A DNA stretch of 9,135 bases from Treponema sp. (lineage in GTDB: Bacteria; Spirochaetota; Spirochaetia; Treponematales; Breznakiellaceae), in the NCBI GenBank assembly GCA_031275535.1, contig JAISOR010000061.1, positions 1 to 9,135 on the forward strand, given 5' to 3'. The notes under the pieces are model-generated. The model was given only the letters and a program-made list of their open reading frames with translations, was not told where the DNA came from and searched no databases. How positions within the stretch are numbered: the stretch's first letter is position 1; every line of letters starts with the position of its first letter. Position numbers and translations under genes: made by a program. Of the stretch, positions 4,766 to 9,135 are shown piece after piece.

Positions 4766-6410
4766 AATATTTTTCCGTATCCTGGGAAGCCTGGGTCTTT
4801 TCCTCTTTGGGATGAAGATCATGAGCGACGGGATTCAGCAGGCCGCGGGGAACAGGCTCCAGAGGGTCCTTAATTTTATGACCGGCAACCGGCTGACCGC
4901 GGTCCTGACCGGCCTGGTGGTCACCGCCGTTATTCAATCCTCCTCGGCCGCCACGGTTATGGTGGTTTCCTTTGTAAACGCCGGGCTCCTTACCCTGACC
5001 CAGGCCATCGGGGTTATTATGGGCGCCAATATCGGTACCACCATTACCGCCTGGATCGTCTCCCTTATCGGTTTTACCCTGAATATCTCCGCCCTGGCCC
5101 TGCCCGCCATAGGGGCGGGTTTTGTGATTCGGATAATTAAGTGGAAGCACCGGGATCTTGGGGAGGTAATCCTGGGCTTTGGGGTCCTTTTTCTGGGCCT
5201 CGATTTTCTAACCAAATCCATGCCCCAGCTAAATCCCCAGGCCCTCTCGTTTATCGGCTCCCTTTCCGATCAGGGCTTTGTTTCCACCCTGATCGGTACC
5301 GGAGCGGGCCTGGTGATGACCCTGCTTACCCATTCTTCCAGCGCGTCCACGGCTATCATGCTTACCATGGCCCATGGCGGATTAATTGATTATCCCATGG
5401 CCGCGGCCATGATCCTGGGGGCAAATATCGGCACCACCATAGACGCGGCCCTGGCTTCCATCGGCACCAAGACGGCGGCTAAACGGGCCGCCCTGGTCCA
5501 TGTGCTGTTCAACATAATCGGCACCCTCCTGGCCCTGGTATGCTTCGAGCCCCTCCTGGCTTTGGTGAAGTTTGTCACCCCCGGACCCCTTGAGGGTGCG
5601 GGGATTACCACCCATCTGGCCATGTTCCACACCATCTTCAATGTGCTAAACACCCTCGTGTTCTTCCCCTTCGTAGGGCCCTACGCCCGGCTGGTATCCT
5701 TCCTTATTAAGGATGATGATTCCGTACCCGCGGGGCATTACAGCCTGAAATATGCGTCGGGAACCATCCAGAATACCCCGGAATTCAACATCCTCCGGGC
5801 GGAAAAGGAGATCCGGGACCTGGCGGGGATTGCTTCTTCCATGTATGCGGAGTTTAGCGCGGCCCTTAAATCCATGGATCGTGATGCGGTTATATCCACC
5901 GTAGGGGAACTCAAGAAAAAAGAAGACTATGCCGACGAAATGCGGGAAGAATTAACCCGGTTTCTTATTATCTGTACCAGCCAGCAGCTCAATTACCGGT
6001 CGGAGGCCCATGTTTCCCAACTGCTCAGGATCATAGCGGATCTGGAAGATCTGACCGATGACTGTTACAGCGCCAGCCTTATCCTTGAGCGGAGCGTCAA
6101 GAAGGACCTGATCTTTAAATCCAAGGAGAAGGAGGCCCTGATCCCCTATGTGGGGCAGGTAGAAAACTTCCTGATCTTTGTCTGGGAACATCTTGGCCAT
6201 CCGCTGACCAAAGAACAGGCCGCCTACGCCTCGGAACTGGAAGAGGCCATCGACAAATCCCGGGATAAGCTCAGAAAGATGGGCCGTAAACGGATCGAAG
6301 CCGGGGAAAACGTCAAAACCGAGCTGCTCTTTATCGATCTGGTCAGGCGCATCGAACATCTTGGGGATTTTTGCTATAATATCTCCGAGGCCCTGTCTCA
6401 CATGGGGTAG
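4752..6410 (+). CDS. Na+/phosphate cotransporter family protein (NptA/YjbB type) with PhoU-like tail
   Basis: The 552-residue membrane protein has the duplicated Na/Pi-cotransporter core: repeat one with QSSSAAT (62-68) and GANIGTT (91-97), repeat two with HSSSAST (194-200) and an identical GANIGTT (224-230). About eight hydrophobic segments fill residues 5-320. The soluble C-terminus (about 345-552) is a PhoU-like helical domain ending in LVRRIEHLGDFCYNISEAL. Family members move phosphate with sodium; YjbB-like proteins are linked to phosphate export. The first Ser-rich motif starts with Gln and the second with His. The ATG at 4752 has AAGGA eight bases upstream and lies inside the cyclase gene's last codons, so translation is likely coupled. 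The 3' end overlaps the convergent hydrolase gene by 13 bases. Transport direction cannot be told from sequence. Confidence 0.93.
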   Translation: MKYLEIFFRILGSLGLFLFGMKIMSDGIQQAAGNRLQRVLNFMTGNRLTAVLTGLVVTAVIQSSSAATVMVVSFVNAGLLTLTQAIGVIMGANIGTTITAWIVSLIGFTLNISALALPAIGAGFVIRIIKWKHRDLGEVILGFGVLFLGLDFLTKSMPQLNPQALSFIGSLSDQGFVSTLIGTGAGLVMTLLTHSSSASTAIMLTMAHGGLIDYPMAAAMILGANIGTTIDAALASIGTKTAAKRAALVHVLFNIIGTLLALVCFEPLLALVKFVTPGPLEGAGITTHLAMFHTIFNVLNTLVFFPFVGPYARLVSFLIKDDDSVPAGHYSLKYASGTIQNTPEFNILRAEKEIRDLAGIASSMYAEFSAALKSMDRDAVISTVGELKKKEDYADEMREELTRFLIICTSQQLNYRSEAHVSQLLRIIADLEDLTDDCYSASLILERSVKKDLIFKSKEKEALIPYVGQVENFLIFVWEHLGHPLTKEQAAYASELEEAIDKSRDKLRKMGRKRIEAGENVKTELLFIDLVRRIEHLGDFCYNISEALSHMG

Positions 6411-7102
6411 GAGCCGCGCTCCTCCCCGATGCTGGTAACCGGGCCATGGCCGGGATACACGGTGATGGCCCCGTCCATCGCAAAGAGCCGGCCCAGGCTT
6501 TTCTGCAGACTATCCCAATCCCCGCCGGGCAGATCCGTGCGGCCCATGTCTCCCCGGAAGAGGGTGTCTCCGCTGAAAAGCAAGCCCCGTTCCTGGTCAT
6601 AGAAACCCGCGGAGCCGGGGCTGTGCCCCGGCAGGTGGAGCGTCCTGAAGGGGCCGATGGAGGAACCTTCCTCCAGCAGCAGCCCCGGAGAAGGCATGGC
6701 CTTCCAGAATTTTTCCACATCGCCGGCGCCGCCGGTGATAAAGGCGCTTTCGTCGCAGTGCAAACGGTCAAAACAAAGCCGGTGGGCCCGGTAGGCCCGG
6801 GGGCCAAGATAGGCCGCATCTTCCTTATGGATGGCGATGAGGGGCCCCTCCGCGCCGCCAAAGGCCCCGGCCAGTTCCGGCAGGGCCGTGATATGGTCAA
6901 AGTGGCCATGGGTAAGTAAAATGTACCGGGGGTACAGATTAAGCCTCTTAAGCCGTGCTATAATAACATTAGCGTCCGCCCCCGGATCAATGATAATACA
7001 GCCCCTGGCCGCGGGCGCGGGGGTATCCGGCATAGTTTCTTCATCCGGAGAAACTATCCAGCAGTTGGTCGCAATAGCGCCTACAACAATTTGATTAACC
7101 AT
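6398..7102 (-). CDS. Glyoxalase-II-like metallo-beta-lactamase-fold hydrolase
   Basis: A 234-residue cytosolic protein of the metallo-beta-lactamase superfamily, close to the small GlxII/YcbL-type hydrolases that cleave thioesters such as S-lactoylglutathione. The metal-binding series is complete: THGHFDH at 64-70 (H65, H67, D69, H70), PGHSPGS (H160), SGDTLF (D179) and YPGHG (H219). The true glutathione-binding C-terminal domain of classical glyoxalase II is absent, so substrate is uncertain. The N-terminus MVNQIVVGAIATNCWIV is typical and fixes the ATG at 7102, though the ribosome site is weak. Between the first two strands (about 18-34) it has a Pro/Glu/Ala-rich insert encoded partly by a perfect inverted repeat. 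Tail-to-tail overlap with the transporter gene (13 bases) and a divergent neighbour only ~14 bp from its start make the locus very compact. Confidence 0.92.
   Translation of the reverse strand: MVNQIVVGAIATNCWIVSPDEETMPDTPAPAARGCIIIDPGADANVIIARLKRLNLYPRYILLTHGHFDHITALPELAGAFGGAEGPLIAIHKEDAAYLGPRAYRAHRLCFDRLHCDESAFITGGAGDVEKFWKAMPSPGLLLEEGSSIGPFRTLHLPGHSPGSAGFYDQERGLLFSGDTLFRGDMGRTDLPGGDWDSLQKSLGRLFAMDGAITVYPGHGPVTSIGEERGSYPM
7032..7057. repeat. Perfect 9-bp inverted repeat inside hydrolase 5' region
   Basis: ATAGTTTCT (7032-7040) and AGAAACTAT (7049-7057) are perfect inverted copies around TCATCCGG. The element falls within codons for residues about 16-24 of the hydrolase, at the edge of its N-terminal insert, and 60-85 bases upstream of the divergent membrane-protein start. 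With no intergenic space between the two genes, an operator or RNA hairpin for either would have to lie inside coding sequence, as this does. Confidence 0.5.
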
Positions 7103-7116
7103 GGGGGAATAATACC

Positions 7117-8277
7117 CTGCGTGTCACCGATTTACTAGTAATCATAGCTCTTACCGTCTTCTGGTGCGGCCTCGTACCCATAGCCGGCGCGTTTGTAAGC
7201 CGCCATTCCTGGCGGGTCTTCCGGCAGCGCTTTGACGATCTGCGGCTCCGGCCCTTCCTGGACTACGGCGCCTACCGGAATGCGGACCGCGAGGGCGGCA
7301 TATACCGTTTTATCGGCGGCTTTGAGTCCCTGACCGATGAAAACACCCTTTGGATCCGCAGCGAGACCCTGACCATCCCGGTGGCCCTGTCCGGCGCCCA
7401 CACCTATATACTCCCCATGCCGGAAAGCGATAATCTTCCGAATATCTTTGACCCCGGCGAGGAAGTCCCCGCCCGGATCCGCTGGAACCGGGTATCCACC
7501 CTAACCCAGGGGGCCAAGGTCTTTGTCGGGGGTCCCCTGCTCCCGGTGGAGAACCGGGGAACCTTTGTCTCCACCAGGGAAAACCCGCTCCTGATTATTT
7601 TTTACGACGGCCCGGATCGGTCCCTTACCACCAGGGCCATCCGGGCGGGGCGGCATAAAAACGAGTATTGGAACCCCATTACCCCCTATGCCTTTATGCT
7701 GAATGCCTTTTCCCAGATCATACTGGCGGTTTCCTTTCTGCCCAGGCCGGCCTTTCGCCTGACCGTGCTTGCCGCCTGTGTCGCCATCTTCGCGCCCCTG
7801 TTTTCCCTGCTGCCCCCGGGGATACTCCTCACGGTGCTTTACCGGCGGCTCTGGTGGCGGGCCAGGATATTCCGGGCCTACCGGGATCTCGCCCGGCTGC
7901 CCCTAAAGTACCTGTTCCCGGATAAACTTGAAGGGTATCTCCCCAACGGGGAGCGGTATGGGGCCCTCTGTTACGCGTCATTACCCACCGAAGCATACGA
8001 ACAGCAGCTTCCCCTGCTTATTCCCGAAGAACACCTGCGAAGGGGAGACCAATGGTACGTGTTTGGGACACTGCCGGAGCAGGGCCCCTGCGATCTGCCC
8101 CGAAAACCCCGGGACCTCTTTGCCACCTTTGGGGCGCTGCCCGGAAACCCGGAGGCCCTGGCCAGGCGTTATACCATGCACGCCTATTTCCTGGAGATAC
8201 TTTCCTGGTTTTTCCTGCTCCTGGGAATAGGCAGCAACATACTCTTTATCAGCATGATTATCTACCTCTTGCAGTAG
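7117..8277 (+). CDS. Four-helix membrane protein of unknown function, non-standard start
   Basis: I do not recognise the family. The frame is open from just after TAA 7096 to TAG 8275. From CTG 7117 it gives 386 residues: a first helix (about 4-28), a soluble part (29-185) with YRFIGGFESLTDENTLWIR and QGAKVFVGGPLLP, two closely spaced helices (190-209, 214-241), a basic Arg/Trp-rich loop, a second soluble part (245-355), and a last helix (357-384). The first conventional start, GTG 7381, would remove the N-terminal helix and 88 residues, so it is unlikely. CTG 7117 has GGGGGA nine bases upstream. Alternatively, one G fewer at 7103-7107 would put ATG 7101 in frame, giving MGNNTLRVTD. Divergent from the hydrolase, convergent with the RNA-binding-protein gene one base away. 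Confidence 0.75.
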   Translation: MRVTDLLVIIALTVFWCGLVPIAGAFVSRHSWRVFRQRFDDLRLRPFLDYGAYRNADREGGIYRFIGGFESLTDENTLWIRSETLTIPVALSGAHTYILPMPESDNLPNIFDPGEEVPARIRWNRVSTLTQGAKVFVGGPLLPVENRGTFVSTRENPLLIIFYDGPDRSLTTRAIRAGRHKNEYWNPITPYAFMLNAFSQIILAVSFLPRPAFRLTVLAACVAIFAPLFSLLPPGILLTVLYRRLWWRARIFRAYRDLARLPLKYLFPDKLEGYLPNGERYGALCYASLPTEAYEQQLPLLIPEEHLRRGDQWYVFGTLPEQGPCDLPRKPRDLFATFGALPGNPEALARRYTMHAYFLEILSWFFLLLGIGSNILFISMIIYLLQ

Positions 8278-8278
8278 A

Positions 8279-8887
8279 TCATTCGGCCCGGACATCCTCC
8301 GCTTCCCCGGGAATCTTTTCTGAAAAGGCCGGTTCCTCCGGGAGCTGCTCTTCCGGGGCATCCTCCTTCCGGTTCCGGGCATGGTTTACCGCCAGGGTCC
8401 TTCCCCGGAAGGATTTCCCGTTCAGGGCTTCAATTATCTCGTCCGCCACGGTATCCCGGACCTGTATAAAGGAATAGTTATCCAGGATCCGGATTGTGCC
8501 GATGTCATCCTTTGAAACCGATGTTTTGGCGTTGATAAGGCCCAGAATTTCCCTGGGAAAAACCCGCCTGTTCCGGCCTATGCTAATAAACAAACGGACC
8601 GATTCAGCCTCCGGCAGCGGGTACCGGGCCGCTTCGGCGGGGGTATTCTCCCTTGGGGGCGATGGAGGGCCGGATTTTGCCGCCCTATGGGAACGCCCCC
8701 CCTGGGAGCCCTGATCCTGGAGCATCAGAAAATATGCCGCCACGTAAGAACGCCGGAAAAAAGACACTTCTTTTCTAAGAAGAGAACGATAGGCGTTCAA
8801 GAGATGGGGATCTACGTCGGACTGTATTTTTTCAAGGATCTCCGCCAATCTCTTTTTTGTTTTTTCTTTATTGATATGAGAACCCAT
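8279..8887 (-). CDS. Free-standing DbpA-type RNA-binding (RRM-like) protein
   Basis: From ATG 8887 the product has 202 residues. The N-terminus (about 8-62) is helical and charged, then comes a low-complexity Ser/Pro/Arg linker. A DbpA-type RNA-binding domain covers about 97-171, from VRLFISIGRNRRVFPREILGL through NYSFIQVRD to GRTLAVNHAR. The tail is acidic. In DEAD-box helicases of the DbpA/CsdA group this RRM-like fold follows the helicase core and binds structured RNA; no helicase motifs are present here, so it may act as an RNA chaperone or adaptor. An in-frame ATG at 8905 adds six residues, but the inner ATG has AGGGAAG upstream and fits the promoter at 8921-8949 better. Its stop is one base from that of the convergent membrane-protein gene. 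Confidence 0.85.
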   Translation of the reverse strand: MGSHINKEKTKKRLAEILEKIQSDVDPHLLNAYRSLLRKEVSFFRRSYVAAYFLMLQDQGSQGGRSHRAAKSGPPSPPRENTPAEAARYPLPEAESVRLFISIGRNRRVFPREILGLINAKTSVSKDDIGTIRILDNYSFIQVRDTVADEIIEALNGKSFRGRTLAVNHARNRKEDAPEEQLPEEPAFSEKIPGEAEDVRAE

Positions 8888-8920
8888 TAATTCTTCCCTG
8901 TTCATAAAAAATTTTACTTT

Positions 8921-8949
8921 AGTATGTCATATATACCGTATTTACTCAA
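8921..8949 (-). promoter_or_regulatory. Candidate promoter of the RNA-binding protein gene
   Basis: On the minus strand TTGAGT (8949-8944) and CATACT (8926-8921) are separated by 17 bases; each matches the sigma-70 consensus at four of six positions. Transcription would begin near 8914, giving only about nine bases before ATG 8905 but a normal 27-base leader with AGGGAAG before ATG 8887. The surrounding AT-rich stretch (8906-8984) holds no gene. Confidence 0.45.
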
Positions 8950-8984
8950 GACGACGTATTACTTTTATTCGCGGTCCTTCATTT

Positions 8985-9135
8985 TTAGGCGTCCGGGTCC
9001 CTTAGGTCTATGCAGTACCGGGTTGCCCAGGGTTCAAAGGATTCCCGCAGCAGGACCGGGGAAAAGCCCCCCGCTTCCACGGGAAGGTCTATCAACACTT
9101 CATGGATTTCCTTGCGGTCGATCTTCTCCAGCAGC
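8985..9135 (-). CDS. C-terminal fragment of an unrecognised gene, cut by window edge
   Basis: The minus-strand frame is open from the right edge to TAA at 8987-8985 and gives 49 residues beginning LLEKIDRKEIHEVLIDLP and ending CIDLRDPDA. Codon use resembles the neighbouring genes, and the opposite frames lack an equally plausible product. The fragment looks like the end of a soluble alpha/beta protein; I do not recognise the family. It is followed by an 80-base gap with the promoter of the next gene. Confidence 0.55.
   Translation of the reverse strand, partial: LLEKIDRKEIHEVLIDLPVEAGGFSPVLLRESFEPWATRYCIDLRDPDA

Noticed and set aside
6446..6919. Plus-strand 157-residue frame across the hydrolase
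   Set aside because: Antisense shadow; the minus strand has the complete metallo-beta-lactamase ligand set.
7381..7383. GTG 7381 as the start of the membrane protein
   Set aside because: The frame continues 88 codons upstream with matching codon use and a membrane helix; a GTG start here would remove them and has no clear ribosome site.
1..9135. CRISPR arrays, tRNA/rRNA genes, toxin-antitoxin, phage or defence genes
   Set aside because: No regularly spaced repeats, cloverleaf-like sequence or relevant protein motifs were found on either strand.

Overview
The window reads as chromosomal DNA of a spirochaete, most likely a GC-rich Treponema of the termite-gut type. This rests on how the proteins look (a DUF3798-type lipoprotein with a relaxed spirochaete lipobox, a treponeme-like sensor diguanylate cyclase, a free-standing DbpA-type RNA-binding protein) and on codon use rich in GGG, CCC and CGG. 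No database search was possible, so the genus is an inference. There are eight protein genes, one of them cut by the right edge. No RNA gene, CRISPR array, transposase, integrase or phage gene was found.

Left block (1-3399, minus strand): a periplasmic-binding-protein-like lipoprotein (1-1251) with a good sigma-70-type promoter; a short spacer with two copies of the palindrome GTGCCGGGCAC; tryptophanyl-tRNA synthetase trpS (1380-2375), whose ATG directly follows an in-frame UGA that ends a five-codon mini-ORF; a 463-bp non-coding stretch (2394-2856) holding two diverged inverted copies of an ~80-bp repeat and a 17-bp perfect hairpin; and a YfcE-like metallophosphoesterase (2857-3399).

Centre (3400-6410, plus strand): an AT-rich divergent intergenic region with TTGAAA/TTTCAA half-sites leads into a two-gene unit with overlapping ends. 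The genes are a membrane diguanylate cyclase (Cache-like sensor plus GGDEF) and a Na+/phosphate cotransporter-family protein with a PhoU-like tail. Overlap and shared orientation suggest co-expression of a c-di-GMP synthase with a phosphate-handling membrane protein.

Right block (6398-9135): a glyoxalase-II-type metallo-beta-lactamase hydrolase (minus) overlaps the transporter end tail to tail. Its start codon lies about 14 bp from the apparent start of a divergent four-helix membrane protein of unknown function (7117-8277, plus), which has no ATG, GTG or TTG at its natural 5' end. That gene ends one base before a convergent gene for a free-standing DbpA-type RNA-binding protein. The last 151 bases hold the C-terminus of an unrecognised minus-strand gene.

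Most genes are ordinary housekeeping or signalling functions. The unusual signals are at gene starts and between genes: the UGA-ATG junction before trpS, the missing start codon at 7117, the inverted repeats between trpS and the phosphoesterase, and several perfect inverted repeats near divergent starts. No complete new multi-gene system could be supported.
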